NCBI GenBank assembly: GCA_016192705.1
Contig: JACPTQ010000042.1
Location: 1 to 64,000 of the forward strand
Source of the DNA: Deltaproteobacteria bacterium
GTDB taxonomy: Bacteria; Myxococcota; JACPTQ01
DNA: 64,000 bases
Direction: 5' to 3'
Shown here piece by piece: positions 41,797-51,310 of the stretch (within the stretch, counting starts at the first letter, position 1; every line of letters begins with the position of its first letter). A program made the translations under genes and the position numbers. Below the pieces are notes generated by a model, which was not told where the DNA came from, did not search any database, and worked only from the letters and a program-made list of their open reading frames with translations.

Positions 41797-42681
41797 TCAA
41801 AAGCTTCCGCTCGTAACCGCCTCGGCGAACGGGCACCCGCGCGCTCGCAATGACAACGCAACTTCGCGCGCGCGATCGAACTCCGCAAAAACCCCAAACA
41901 CCGTCGGCCCGCTCCCGCTCATCGAAACCGCGAGAGCCCCCTCCTCCTTAAGTACGCTCTCCCAATGCCCTATCTCCGGACAAAGCCGGCCGGCCACCTC
42001 TCGAAGGTCGTTTCCAACCCTCAAAACCAACTCTGTAACATCCGTAAGCCCCCAAAAACGTTGGCCCTCTTGAAGGGCGTCGCGGCTGTCACAAGGGGCG
42101 AAGTTGATACCACTTGCGCCCCCATGTGTCAACTGAGCCTCATCCCATGCGGCAAAGACGTCTCTCGTTAAAAGAAAAGCGCTCGGAGTTGCGACAACCA
42201 GAGCGATTTCAGGGAGTTCGGCGGGCGTCACGGTTTCGCCCGCGCCCGTGACCCATGCGGGCGTCGCCGCTCGACAGATGGGCAGGTCGCAGCCGAGCGA
42301 AAACGGAAGACCGTCGGGAGCCGGACGTCCAAACCGCGCCTCAAGCAGCGTGAGTACGGCTGCCGCGTCGCTCGAACCACCGCCGAGCCCTGCCGCCGTC
42401 GGGATTCGCTTTTTCAGACCGATGAGTATGTTTCCGACGATCCCGTGCGCTCGGCCGTACTCCCACGCTGCGCGCGCCGCGAGGTCGCTCGCGGGGAGAC
42501 CGTAAACGGCAAGGACGTTACGTTCAGCGTACGACTCATCCCGAGGCTCATGGGTAACGCTCACCTCGTCCGCCAGCGAAATCGGTGCGACCAGCGACTC
42601 GATCGCGTGAAGCCCGTCGGCGCGGCGCCCAACAACACGCAACGACAGGTTGACCTTCGCGTGAGCCTTTCGCGTCGCCAT
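41797..42681 (-). CDS. ispE: 4-diphosphocytidyl-2-C-methyl-D-erythritol kinase
   Basis: The protein has 294 residues, a GHMP kinase of the non-mevalonate isoprenoid pathway. It begins RKAHAKVNLSLRVVGRRADG with the substrate-binding Lys. The ATP loop is KRIPTAAGLGGGSSDAAAVL, and motif 3 is AVSMSGSGPTVFGVF. It is upstream of spoVG-prs, the usual deltaproteobacterial order, with a 68-nt gap that may hold a spoVG promoter. Confidence 0.96.
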   Translation of the reverse strand: MATRKAHAKVNLSLRVVGRRADGLHAIESLVAPISLADEVSVTHEPRDESYAERNVLAVYGLPASDLAARAAWEYGRAHGIVGNILIGLKKRIPTAAGLGGGSSDAAAVLTLLEARFGRPAPDGLPFSLGCDLPICRAATPAWVTGAGETVTPAELPEIALVVATPSAFLLTRDVFAAWDEAQLTHGGASGINFAPCDSRDALQEGQRFWGLTDVTELVLRVGNDLREVAGRLCPEIGHWESVLKEEGALAVSMSGSGPTVFGVFAEFDRAREVALSLRARGCPFAEAVTSGSF

Positions 42682-42710
42682 TGTGAATTGCAGCTTAACT
42701 CAACAAGAGC

Positions 42711-43766
42711 CTAAAGAGGCGTCACGAAAAGTTTCTCGACAACACCCTGAATCTGCGCATCCGAGAGTGGATTCTGCTTCGTGAAATTGTCGCCTGCGAG
42801 CGTGTAATAACCGGAATACGTGGGCGCTCCGTTTGACGTCGCGGAAATTGTTGCGGCGCCATCGATGCGAAGACGCAGAGTGACCACTCCGATCTCCCAA
42901 AACTCGCCCGTCATGATGGCGGTCGCGGACCCGGAGGGAACCGTGTTGCCCGTTCCCACATCAATGGTGGCACTCAGCGTGGTCGTCAACCGAAACTCCT
43001 GCCCCGCGTCAACAAAACCCAAAAGCGAAACAATCGAGTTCTGCGACATGACCCCGCCATCGAAGCGAATCGTCTCCTCCCCGGTCTGCGAAAACCGAAA
43101 CACCAATCCCGACGCGGTGTCGGTGATGACCCCGCCCCCGTCCGTCGTCGACCCCTGATCGCTGAACGCTTGTTCCGGCGCGGCATCTGGAGGGGGCGGT
43201 GGTGGCGGCGGCTCCCCTCCATCGGGGTCGGTGATGATAATGAAACCGCCGTCTGGAAGTGGCGGAACCACCGACCACACGGTTTGCATCGCCGCAAACG
43301 TTCCGGTTCGCACGGGGCCAGAGATCGATCCCGATGCATTCACCACGAACTGTGCAATCCCCGCATCGTCAACTGCGACGCCCTGGTCCCACCGTGGCGT
43401 CGGACAAAGGCGGAGGACGTACGCGCTCTGGTCAGGCTCTGTCCAACCGCCGTTCCAACAGCCATCGCCATCAGGTCCCGTAAAAGTTCCTTCATATTTA
43501 GACGAGCCGGCGTCCGGGGGTGGGCCTGCGTCGGGATCACCGCCAGACGGGTTCGACAGGTCGCTTGCGGCGTTCTCTGTGTTTAAGACCGCATTGATCG
43601 CTGAAAGGGATGCCGTGATCGCAAACGTCGCCGGCGTCGGAACTTCCGTGGATGGCGAAGATGAGTTCTTCGAGCACGACACCAGCGTCATCAACGCTGC
43701 GAACACGACGCGCGCCTTGTTGGCGCCAAGCGCCCGGCATCCCGTCATCATCACGCGCACTCCCAT
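42711..43766 (-). CDS. Lipoprotein of unknown function with Pro/Asp/Gly-rich linkers
   Basis: The protein has 351 residues from MGVRVMMTG; an ATG five codons later, with GGGAG 8 nt upstream, is equally good. The signal ends in a lipobox (LMTLVSC-S). Linkers rich in Pro, Asp, Ala and Gly (GGDPDAGPPPDAGSS; a run of prolines near residue 190) are typical of myxobacterial surface lipoproteins. Beta-like segments (GTFTGPDGDGCWNGGW, LVFRFSQTGEETIRFDGG, IDVGTGNTVPSGSATAIM) suggest a beta-sandwich. No known domain is recognised. Confidence 0.7.
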   Translation of the reverse strand: MGVRVMMTGCRALGANKARVVFAALMTLVSCSKNSSSPSTEVPTPATFAITASLSAINAVLNTENAASDLSNPSGGDPDAGPPPDAGSSKYEGTFTGPDGDGCWNGGWTEPDQSAYVLRLCPTPRWDQGVAVDDAGIAQFVVNASGSISGPVRTGTFAAMQTVWSVVPPLPDGGFIIITDPDGGEPPPPPPPPDAAPEQAFSDQGSTTDGGGVITDTASGLVFRFSQTGEETIRFDGGVMSQNSIVSLLGFVDAGQEFRLTTTLSATIDVGTGNTVPSGSATAIMTGEFWEIGVVTLRLRIDGAATISATSNGAPTYSGYYTLAGDNFTKQNPLSDAQIQGVVEKLFVTPL

Positions 43767-43857
43767 TTCCTTCTCTTGAGAGTATGCGTTCGAGACGAGC
43801 CGATCAACTTTGCGGTGCGGACCGGCGGCAACGCGCGATCGCAAAAGGGGGCGAGCG

Positions 43858-44679
43858 TCAGCGCGCAGGCGGCTGCGTGCCACACACCTCTGGCGGCGCG
43901 CTCGGGTGCGGTGCGAACGACGGGCTCATCAAGATGTACGCCTCGGCCAGATCTGGCGTGGCTTTCAGCGTAATCTGATCGAGACGCGGCAGGGACCGGC
44001 GCTCGAGCAGACCCGTGAGCGCGACGGGGCGCCCACGCATCGACGAATCAAAACCCGGACGCTGTGCGAGAGAATCCACGTGGATTTCGACGCCGTCGTG
44101 ATTGAACCACCAACGGTTGTTGAGGCTCCAAACAACTCCAGTCAGCGTCACGCGCGTACCCCGTTGCCGCGCGAGGTCCCTGTCGACGTCCGCGCGTTCG
44201 CGAACTCTCGTCGCCTTCACATTCTCCAAAACGATGCGCCGCCGCGCTTTGGCGAGATCGGTGCCCGGCGCGACGGGAATCCCTTGGACAATCGGCTCGC
44301 CCGCGCGTGGAATGAAAACGGGGCGATCGCTCCGCTCCGCGACGATCCCCTGAACGCGAACGCGAGCCCCGCGAACCGACGACGGCCACGCCCCATCTGG
44401 GAATGCGACGTCGACCCCAAAGCCCGGGCCAACAAGCTTCGCTGTCCACTTCGCCTCAAGTGCATACCCGAACACGACAACGCATTTGCCAATGTGCGCG
44501 CGAAAAAACTCGTCAACCGGTGAAACCGCGGCCCACGCTGGAGCCGCCGCTCGGCTGTGCGCCTCGGCGCGCGGCGCGACCGTCGACGAACCGTCGCGGC
44601 GCACCACGTCCTCGCTTTTCGGGCAACCGGCCGCGATCGCCACGACGGTTCCCAAGTACAAGAGCAGCGTTTGTTTCAT
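43858..44679 (-). CDS. Putative lipoprotein with OB-like beta domains, unknown function
   Basis: The protein has 273 residues from MKQTLLLYLG, ending its signal at a lipobox AIAAGC. Two regions read like OB-fold or nucleic-acid-binding-type barrels: GKCVVVFGYALEAKWTAKLV...RVRVQGIVAE, and GTRVTLTGVVWSLNNRWWFN...GRPVALTGLLERR. In exported proteins such folds occur in carbohydrate or membrane-associated OB proteins. Cys near the end (EVCGTQPP) is unpaired in the mature chain. It is upstream of and co-directional with the Pro-rich lipoprotein gene, and divergent from the 1047-aa exported protein. Confidence 0.65.
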   Translation of the reverse strand: MKQTLLLYLGTVVAIAAGCPKSEDVVRRDGSSTVAPRAEAHSRAAAPAWAAVSPVDEFFRAHIGKCVVVFGYALEAKWTAKLVGPGFGVDVAFPDGAWPSSVRGARVRVQGIVAERSDRPVFIPRAGEPIVQGIPVAPGTDLAKARRRIVLENVKATRVRERADVDRDLARQRGTRVTLTGVVWSLNNRWWFNHDGVEIHVDSLAQRPGFDSSMRGRPVALTGLLERRSLPRLDQITLKATPDLAEAYILMSPSFAPHPSAPPEVCGTQPPAR

Positions 44680-44812
44680 CTCATCAGAGAATACATCAGG
44701 ATTGAATGGATCGACACAGCTCATCGTCTAACCTTTTACCGATGTATCAAGCATCCGTTGAGGCGACGGGGTTACGGAACACAAGTATTCTTCGGCTCGG
44801 AGGGTTTCGAGA

Positions 44813-47800
44813 ATGAGACGAATGGCAGCGCTTTCGGTCTTGGTGGCGACAATTGGGGGCATGGGCGTGGCGTTTGCTGACTACGATGTAATCAATTACG
44901 TCGAGTTTAAGCGAAAGATTGACGCGAAGATCGAGCAGGGCCTTGTGGCAAAAGTGCATGGGATAAGCCATACGAACAAGGGCGGCGATCGTGACTGGAT
45001 ACTGCACCTCGGGCCAGCCGACTGTAACGGCGAGTTGTACGGCCGCGACTGCAAGGTCGAGGAGCAGAGATTCATTTCTCTCTACTGGGACAATGCGCAA
45101 CCGGAGTGGCGCGGTTCCCTTCGGCGCCTCCTCGCCCATTTTGCCAGCGACAATCAGGAGGCACTCAAGGCTGCCGGGGTCAACGCCGTGGGGTGCAAGG
45201 ATCCCGATCCGAAATACGGGTTTATGTCGCCGGGTTCATGCTACACGCTGCCATCTCGAATCGACGATGACGACGATCCCGGGTGCCGGACGTTTTGGTC
45301 GGAGCTTCTCAAGAACTCCAACTTGTTGGGACTCTTTAGCGATTACGGAACGATCACCCTTTGTTATGGGGGGAACTTTGAGCCCACGGCTGAGGTGACG
45401 CTCAATCAAACGTCGGAGTCAAAAGACCCGGAGCTTAAAGACGCGGAGAACCGGCGCGCGAATGCGAAAGAGGCCGGCCGCGATGACATTTACTTTTATT
45501 TCTATGACGACTGTTGGGGTTCCTGCGAAAGCCCGCTCGTCGGAAGCAACGTGCTCATTCATGGAATGCACGTTTGGGACAAGGCGCATCCGTTGCTTTA
45601 TTTGGTTGGGAAGCCCGAGATCCACCCGGTTCACGGGATGGTGTTTCGAAGGCGCGTGTCGACCTTCAAGCCGGACGGAACCAAAATAAGCGAAGCGGCT
45701 AAAACAACCCAGGTCTTCTCCCTAGCGGACGAGGGGAAAGCGAACCACGATGGAACGACTCTTCCGATAAGCGCGAACTACATCTACGAAGACTGGCCCT
45801 CGATGAATCGACCATATTTTTCAGCGGATCTGAGCTTTCTGAATCAGGTCCAGCCGGCCGACAAGATCGGACCCGACGCGATCAAACTTGGCGTGGCGTT
45901 TCACTGCGAACCGAACAAGATCAACGAAAAAGCGTACGAGGAAAAAAATGCCATCAAATGGGTCAAACCACCGCCCAAGGATAATCTCGGTCAATGCCCG
46001 ACTCAGAATTTCCATCCTACGTTTCGCGACGAAAGAAACCCAGCAGAGGAAGCGATTTGCGCCATGCTCTGCCTTGAGCTCTTCACGTGCCTCATCGCGG
46101 TGCCCGTTTGCATCGACAGTCTGCCAACATACCCGTTCATCAACCCCGGCTGGTTTCTTCATGCGTACACGCCTCGGTGGGATATGGGGACGATCACAAC
46201 GAGCATTCAAGTAAAGCAACTTTCCGCGGGATCGGTTGGCGCTGACCCGGGTGCATTTTCGGGAATCCCAAAAGAGCGCATCGATCTCTACACGGCGTCA
46301 ATGGAAGTCGCAGGACCCGCGTCCGCTGCCGCGTTTAAGCTCTCGGGCGTGAACTGGAAGCTCCCGTCGAGTGCGAAGATTTTCCAGGAAGGCTTCTTCA
46401 CGGACGCGAGTTCAACGGGCGCGTCGACGACCGGTGGCTCATCGTCGCCCGCTGGGACCACGAAGCAGTCCGGTAAGGCGAAGTCGATCACCTTCGGCAT
46501 GGTGCGCGCGCCGGCGCGAAACAAGGACTGGAACGACTATCACGCGCGAGTTGGCGCATCGGTCAACATCTCAGCGGGTGGAAAGAGCTTCTCGTTGGAG
46601 CCGACGCAAGCGTCGATCGACCGAATTGCGCCCACGCTGCACACCGCGCTGACGCCCGGCTTTCAGCCGTTCCGAATCGACAAAACGCAGGTGACCGATT
46701 GCGAGCTCCCCACGTGGCCAAAGCCTGCAAGCAGCGACTGCTTGAAAGACTACAAAAAGTCGATCGTGTACGAGCCAACGCTTCAAGCGGTTCCGCTGCG
46801 TTTCTTTGACCCCAAGAGCCCTCAAAAGACCGGTAGCACGAACCTCCATTACGAATGGCAGCGCGGGAAAAAGGTGTTGGGAGGTGCGCTCAAGCAGAAG
46901 TTTGAGATTCCGGTCAGCGACCCGTACGCCGCTGGCGAGAAATTGACCAGCGCCGACAAGATCTGGTTGTTGGCCTGGGACAAAACACCCGGCGGACCGC
47001 TCGAAAAGAAACGATTCCTACTTAAAGGGGCGGACGCTTTCGGAATCGCAACCACGCGGGTCAGCTATGTTGCGAGCCCGTTTGACGGAAAAGATGCGTT
47101 TAACAAAAACGTAAAATTCGAAGTCGTCCCGCTGCCTTCGTTTCTGACGGGATGTCCGAAACCAATCAAAAAAGAGATTGAGATCAGGTCTTTTCGGAAC
47201 GTGCGGCTCGACGCCAAGCTGGAAATCATCGGTCTCGAGAAGAGCCCTTACCGGGACAAGAAGGCCAATCCACTTCCGAAACTGACGTCTCCAGTATTTG
47301 ATTGGCAAATCGCGGTGCCGCTCGAGACCCCCGATAAGAACGGATCCACTTGGAGCGACTTCAAAAGCGCAAAGCTCTGCCCGAAGTCGTTGTCCTACGT
47401 GCCAAAGTCAATGACTTCGTCGTCCTCAACCTCTGGGAAGTCAGAGCTGGGTTCAGTCGTGCCAGGTCAACTTGAGGGGCTTGGAATCGGTTGCTACTTG
47501 AGTGCCGACACGAAAACCCTTCAAATCTACTATCCGAAGGGCCAACATGAAGTTCTCGTGCGCCTGAAAGGAACCGATGCTTACGCGCGCTCGGCTTCGC
47601 ATGATTTTGTATTGGCGAACTGGTTCGCCGTCGATAAGTCGATGAAGAAAAGCGTTACGGAAGAGTATGTGGATTCGGTCGCGGCGTGCCTTTTGGACAA
47701 GGCCGAGAAAGCGAACCGGGCGGCGTGGAAGCGCAAGGATTGGAAAGAGCCGCGCGAGGTGAAGACGAAGTTGAGAATCGTACGAGGCGATATCGACCCG

Positions 47801-47956
47801 CCGCGGTGGATGAGGCGGGCCTCGATATCAGACGGCGTGACGGATTCCATGCCCAGTCCGTACCGAACGGCCAGACTCTCGGCGCTTGGAATTGCCAGTC
47901 GCATGGGCGATCTGCGCGCGATAACGCGAGCGCTTGGATTCGCGCCGCTCAAGTAG
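44813..47956 (+). CDS. Large exported Cys-containing protein, unknown function
   Basis: The protein has 1047 residues, GGAGGG before the ATG, and a short Sec signal peptide ending GMGVAFA. The N-terminal part has many cysteines (PADCNGELYGRDC, GCKDPD, SCYTLPSR, DPGCRTFW, DDCWGSCES) that suggest disulphides. About residues 230-275 contain VLIHGMHVWDKAHPLLYLVG and KPEIHPVHGM, a His-rich stretch with a metal-site look. A Cys cluster at ~410-440 (AMLCLELFTCLIAVPVC) is hydrophobic. The rest is beta-rich. The C-terminal 40 residues are Arg/Ser-rich. I know no family; it is probably secreted or outer-surface. Confidence 0.72.
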   Translation: MRRMAALSVLVATIGGMGVAFADYDVINYVEFKRKIDAKIEQGLVAKVHGISHTNKGGDRDWILHLGPADCNGELYGRDCKVEEQRFISLYWDNAQPEWRGSLRRLLAHFASDNQEALKAAGVNAVGCKDPDPKYGFMSPGSCYTLPSRIDDDDDPGCRTFWSELLKNSNLLGLFSDYGTITLCYGGNFEPTAEVTLNQTSESKDPELKDAENRRANAKEAGRDDIYFYFYDDCWGSCESPLVGSNVLIHGMHVWDKAHPLLYLVGKPEIHPVHGMVFRRRVSTFKPDGTKISEAAKTTQVFSLADEGKANHDGTTLPISANYIYEDWPSMNRPYFSADLSFLNQVQPADKIGPDAIKLGVAFHCEPNKINEKAYEEKNAIKWVKPPPKDNLGQCPTQNFHPTFRDERNPAEEAICAMLCLELFTCLIAVPVCIDSLPTYPFINPGWFLHAYTPRWDMGTITTSIQVKQLSAGSVGADPGAFSGIPKERIDLYTASMEVAGPASAAAFKLSGVNWKLPSSAKIFQEGFFTDASSTGASTTGGSSSPAGTTKQSGKAKSITFGMVRAPARNKDWNDYHARVGASVNISAGGKSFSLEPTQASIDRIAPTLHTALTPGFQPFRIDKTQVTDCELPTWPKPASSDCLKDYKKSIVYEPTLQAVPLRFFDPKSPQKTGSTNLHYEWQRGKKVLGGALKQKFEIPVSDPYAAGEKLTSADKIWLLAWDKTPGGPLEKKRFLLKGADAFGIATTRVSYVASPFDGKDAFNKNVKFEVVPLPSFLTGCPKPIKKEIEIRSFRNVRLDAKLEIIGLEKSPYRDKKANPLPKLTSPVFDWQIAVPLETPDKNGSTWSDFKSAKLCPKSLSYVPKSMTSSSSTSGKSELGSVVPGQLEGLGIGCYLSADTKTLQIYYPKGQHEVLVRLKGTDAYARSASHDFVLANWFAVDKSMKKSVTEEYVDSVAACLLDKAEKANRAAWKRKDWKEPREVKTKLRIVRGDIDPPRWMRRASISDGVTDSMPSPYRTARLSALGIASRMGDLRAITRALGFAPLK

Positions 47957-48032
47957 GCCAGGCGACACATGAGGAAGTGCTTCGGCTAAGACTCAGTCGC
48001 GCAGAGTTTCGGAGTGGTTCAGCGATTCGAAA

Positions 48033-48494
48033 TCAATTCATGCGCGCGGCGGCATCGCGCCGAGCCGCTGACCGACGCCGGCGCACGTTTCCGTTCACCT
48101 TCGCGGCCACACGCGCCTGCTCCGCTTCGTCGAGCAGGTCGATCACCTCGCCCGCATCGATGGGGCTCCGCCCGAACGTTGTGATCCGCCCGCGCGTCCC
48201 CTCGGCCTTGTGCTCCTTAATCTTCTCCTTGTATTTGCGAAGTTGCCTCTCGATTTTCCCCATCGCCTCGTCGATCGACGCGTACATCCCATCGGTCTTT
48301 GCGAGCCCCTTGAGGCGCACATTCCCCGCGTGGACCGTCACATCGGCGACGTGAAGAAACCTCTCGAGGTATAAAACAACGTGGGCTTCGACGTTTCGCT
48401 TAAAATATTTGCTCAGGTGCTCCACCTTTTCTTCGGCGTACTGCTTCAGGGCCTCTGTTGCATCCAAATGTCGAAACGTCACGGATACCTGCAT
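48033..48494 (-). CDS. hpf: Ribosome hibernation promoting factor
   Basis: The protein has 153 residues. The HPF/YfiA fold: MQVSVTFRHLDATEALKQYA, EEKVEHLSKYFKRNVEAHVV, VADVTVHAGNVRLKGLAKT and DGMYASIDEAMGKIERQLRK. A C-terminal stretch of ~45 residues is basic, shorter than the dimerising tail of long HPFs. It stabilises idle ribosomes. It follows rpoN by 12 nt, the common proteobacterial arrangement, with AGGAGG before the ATG. Confidence 0.95.
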   Translation of the reverse strand: MQVSVTFRHLDATEALKQYAEEKVEHLSKYFKRNVEAHVVLYLERFLHVADVTVHAGNVRLKGLAKTDGMYASIDEAMGKIERQLRKYKEKIKEHKAEGTRGRITTFGRSPIDAGEVIDLLDEAEQARVAAKVNGNVRRRRSAARRDAAARMN

Positions 48495-48507
48495 GCTGTC
48501 CTCCTTT

Positions 48508-49995
48508 TCAAAAAAGGCGTTTGCGCTTCGAAGAAGGGAGTACTCCCATCATCTCCCTGTACTTCGCAATCGTCCTCCTCGCTATTTCTATTCTCTGACC
48601 CTTGAGGATTTCCGCGATGCGTTGGTCGCTGAGCGGCCGTCGCGGGTCCTCGGCTTGTATGATCGTTTTAATCTTCGCCTTCACCGCCTCGCTCGCCAGG
48701 TCGTCGCCGTCCGAGCGCGCGATGCTCGAGTTGAAGAAGTATTTGAGTTCGAAAATCCCCTGCGGCGTGTGCACGTATTTGTTGGTTGTGACGCGGCTGA
48801 TGGTCGATTCGTGCATGCCGATGTCTTCGGCAACGTCGCGAAGGATGAGCGGCTTCAAGAAGTTGACGCCCTTCTCGAAAAAATCGCGCTGAAATTTCAG
48901 GATACTTTCGGTCACGCGATAAATCGTGCGCTGTCGCTGATAAATCGAGCGAATGAGCCACGCACCCGCGCGCAGCTTCTCTTTGATGTAGCGCTTTGTG
49001 TCGCCCGGCTGCCCGTTCGCGAGCGCGTTTCGGTAGTAATTCGAGATGCGCAATTTCGGGATGCCGTCTTCGTTGAGCACGATCGCGAAATCGTCGCCCA
49101 CCTTGTAAACGTAAATGTCGGGCGTGATGTACTGCGGCTCGTCGCTCGAGTAGAGGCGGCCCGGCTTCGGCTCCAGCGTGGCAATGAGTTTCGCCGCTTC
49201 GGAGACCTGTTCGACCGAGCGGCCGAGTTCGCGCGCGATGGCGGCAAAATTCTTTTTTTCGAGGTTGTGCATCTGAACTTCGAGGATTCTCACCGGCAAA
49301 TCGTCGTCAAACCCCATCCGCACCGCCTGAATGAGCAGGCACTCGCGAAGGTCGCGCGACGCGACGCCGAGCGGGTCAAACAGCTGCACGCGCTTAAGGA
49401 CCTCCTCGACGCGCACCACCTCGACGAGGTCGTCGCCGGTGTCGGCCCGTGCCTGCCGCGCGATGTCGTCGAGCGTCGTGTCGGGGCTCAAATACCCCGA
49501 GTCGGTCAAATTGCCGACGATGAGCGCCCCGATGTACTCGTCGACCGTATTCCAGCCGGCGACGCGGATTTGCCAAAGCAGATGATCCGCGAGTGACGTG
49601 CGTTTCGCGAGCGTCGCTTCGTACGATGGAAGCTCGTCGTTGGCCGGGCGCGACGACGGCGTTGGCGGCTGAAAACTGTAATTCTCAAGGTACCCTTCCC
49701 AATCGAAATCGGTGACCGGCTTTTCGGGGTTCGTCTCGACCTCGCGCGAAACGTCGGGCTCGCGCACTTGCGTCGGCGCCTCGTCGGCGTCGTTCATGAC
49801 CGATTGCCCGGGCATCTCCTTCTCATCGTCGCGGTCCATCGCCTCTTCGAGGACCGGATTCTCAACCATTTCCTTGCGAATCTCGTCGACCATTTCGAGC
49901 CGATTGAGCTGTAACAGCTTGATCGCCATCTGCAGTTGCGGCGTCATCGCGAGCTGGAGTGTTTGTCGCAGCTGCTGTTTTAACTCAATCGCCAT
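48508..49995 (-). CDS. rpoN: RNA polymerase sigma-54 factor
   Basis: The protein has 495 residues. Region I opens KQQLRQTLQLAMTPQLQMAI and is Gln/Leu rich. An acidic region II follows (residues ~50-100). The core-binding part is next. The C-terminal helix-turn-helix has MHESTISRVTTNKYVHTPQG. The RpoN box is ARRTIAKYREMMGV near the end. It directs polymerase to -24/-12 promoters and needs activators such as the one at 2869-4239. Its start overlaps the lptB end by 16 nt. Confidence 0.97.
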   Translation of the reverse strand: MAIELKQQLRQTLQLAMTPQLQMAIKLLQLNRLEMVDEIRKEMVENPVLEEAMDRDDEKEMPGQSVMNDADEAPTQVREPDVSREVETNPEKPVTDFDWEGYLENYSFQPPTPSSRPANDELPSYEATLAKRTSLADHLLWQIRVAGWNTVDEYIGALIVGNLTDSGYLSPDTTLDDIARQARADTGDDLVEVVRVEEVLKRVQLFDPLGVASRDLRECLLIQAVRMGFDDDLPVRILEVQMHNLEKKNFAAIARELGRSVEQVSEAAKLIATLEPKPGRLYSSDEPQYITPDIYVYKVGDDFAIVLNEDGIPKLRISNYYRNALANGQPGDTKRYIKEKLRAGAWLIRSIYQRQRTIYRVTESILKFQRDFFEKGVNFLKPLILRDVAEDIGMHESTISRVTTNKYVHTPQGIFELKYFFNSSIARSDGDDLASEAVKAKIKTIIQAEDPRRPLSDQRIAEILKGQRIEIARRTIAKYREMMGVLPSSKRKRLF

Positions 49996-50795
49996 TCCGC
50001 CTCCCTGAACTTGAGTGAGTCAAGTGAAAACCGATCGCCGAGATAGACGCGCACCACCGCTTCGTTTGACGCCACCGCCTGGGGAGTTCCTTCCGCAAGC
50101 AACGTGCCTTCGTGAATCACGTAAACGCGATCGCAAAGCTCAAGAACTTCGCGCGCGTTGTGGTCGGTGATGAGAACGCCGAGGCGCCGCTTTTGCGCGA
50201 GCGCGATCAGAATTGCGCGAACGTCCGTCACAGCGATGGGGTCGACGCCGGTGAAAGGCTCATCGAGCAGCAAAAATGTCGGTTCGGCGGCGATGGCGCG
50301 AGCAATTTCGAGGCGGCGACGTTCACCGCCCGACAGCGTCTCGGCGCGACTTCGCTCGACCGAAGCGATCCCGAAGTCGGCCAAGAGCGCATCGCCGCGC
50401 GACCGGCGCTGGCCGTGCGGCACTCCGCGCGCTTCAAAAACGAGGTCTAGGTTTTCGCGCACCGTTAGCTTTCGAAAAACCGACGGTTCCTGCGGCAAAT
50501 AGCCGAGCCCGCGTCGCGCGCGCTCGTGCATCGGAAGACTCGTCACGTCAATGCCGTCAAGCGTTACGGTTCCGCGCTTCGGACGCAAAAGACCGACCAT
50601 CACGTTGAAACACGTCGTTTTTCCCGCTCCGTTCGGACCAAGCAGTCCGACCAGCTCGCCCGGGCGCACCTCGACATCGACGCCGCGCAGCGCTTCCTTA
50701 ACGCCATACGACTTCGCGAGCCCTTTCCCCGCGAAGGTGCGAAGGCGCTCAACCACGCGGGGCTCGGCACCTGGCGACGCGCTTAACATCGTCAC
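49980..50795 (-). CDS. lptB: LPS export ABC transporter ATP-binding protein
   Basis: The protein has 271 residues. It has Walker A GLLGPNGAGKTTCFNV, Q-loop GYLPQEPSVF, signature LSGGERRRLEIARAIA, Walker B FLLLDEPFTGVDP and switch His VLITDHNARE. It powers LPS extraction with LptFG (not in the window) and LptC-LptA. The GTG start overlaps the lptA stop (GTGA); the N-terminal ~22 residues are longer than in E. coli LptB, and an ATG two codons in is an alternative. The 3' end overlaps rpoN. Confidence 0.96.
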   Translation of the reverse strand: MTMLSASPGAEPRVVERLRTFAGKGLAKSYGVKEALRGVDVEVRPGELVGLLGPNGAGKTTCFNVMVGLLRPKRGTVTLDGIDVTSLPMHERARRGLGYLPQEPSVFRKLTVRENLDLVFEARGVPHGQRRSRGDALLADFGIASVERSRAETLSGGERRRLEIARAIAAEPTFLLLDEPFTGVDPIAVTDVRAILIALAQKRRLGVLITDHNAREVLELCDRVYVIHEGTLLAEGTPQAVASNEAVVRVYLGDRFSLDSLKFREAEWRLS

Positions 50796-51310
50796 CGCGC
50801 CTTCCTCCTCGCCGACGCCCGCGCTGGCCGCTCTGGCTCTTTGATCTTCATCTTACCGCGCGCCTTCGCCACTTCGACGCGGTCGTCATCAACGAACACA
50901 ACGATTCGCTCGCCCTCGAGCGTGTTCTCCCCCTCGAACACGCGCGGCGCCCCCGTGAACGTCAGCGTCCGCGTGCGATTGTCGAACGTCGCCCGCGCGC
51001 TTTTCACGACGCGGCCCGGCTGCGTCAGGTGCACGTTGCCGCGCGCGATGAGCATCGTGACGTTTCCCGCGCCCTTCTCGTCGTATGCCGCCTCGAGCTC
51101 GTCGCATTTCAGCGTCGCCTCGGCCTGCGTCGCGACGACCGACCCGCGCCAAATCGCAAGCCCCTTCTTGTTAAAGACCGACATGGTTTCCGACTGCACG
51201 TTGACAGGCCCCTTGCCGCCAAAAATCTTCGTGCGCATCGGCGACGAGGCGAACGCGCCGCCAAGCGCAACAAACGTGAGAGCGATGGGGAGAACCACCG
51301 TTTTATTCAA
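50792..51310 (-). CDS. lptA: Periplasmic LPS-bridge protein LptA
   Basis: The protein has 172 residues. The start is TTG at 51310, overlapping the lptC stop by 8 nt, because it gives a clean signal peptide (NKTVVLPIALTFVALGGAFA). The OstA/LptA beta domain follows: NVQSETMSVFNKKGLAIWRG, VVATQAEATLKCDEL, AARGNVHL-like strands, and NTLEGERIVVFVDDDRVEV. A basic Arg/Ala tail ends it. It forms the periplasmic bridge for LPS. Confidence 0.9.
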   Translation of the reverse strand: MNKTVVLPIALTFVALGGAFASSPMRTKIFGGKGPVNVQSETMSVFNKKGLAIWRGSVVATQAEATLKCDELEAAYDEKGAGNVTMLIARGNVHLTQPGRVVKSARATFDNRTRTLTFTGAPRVFEGENTLEGERIVVFVDDDRVEVAKARGKMKIKEPERPARASARRKAR

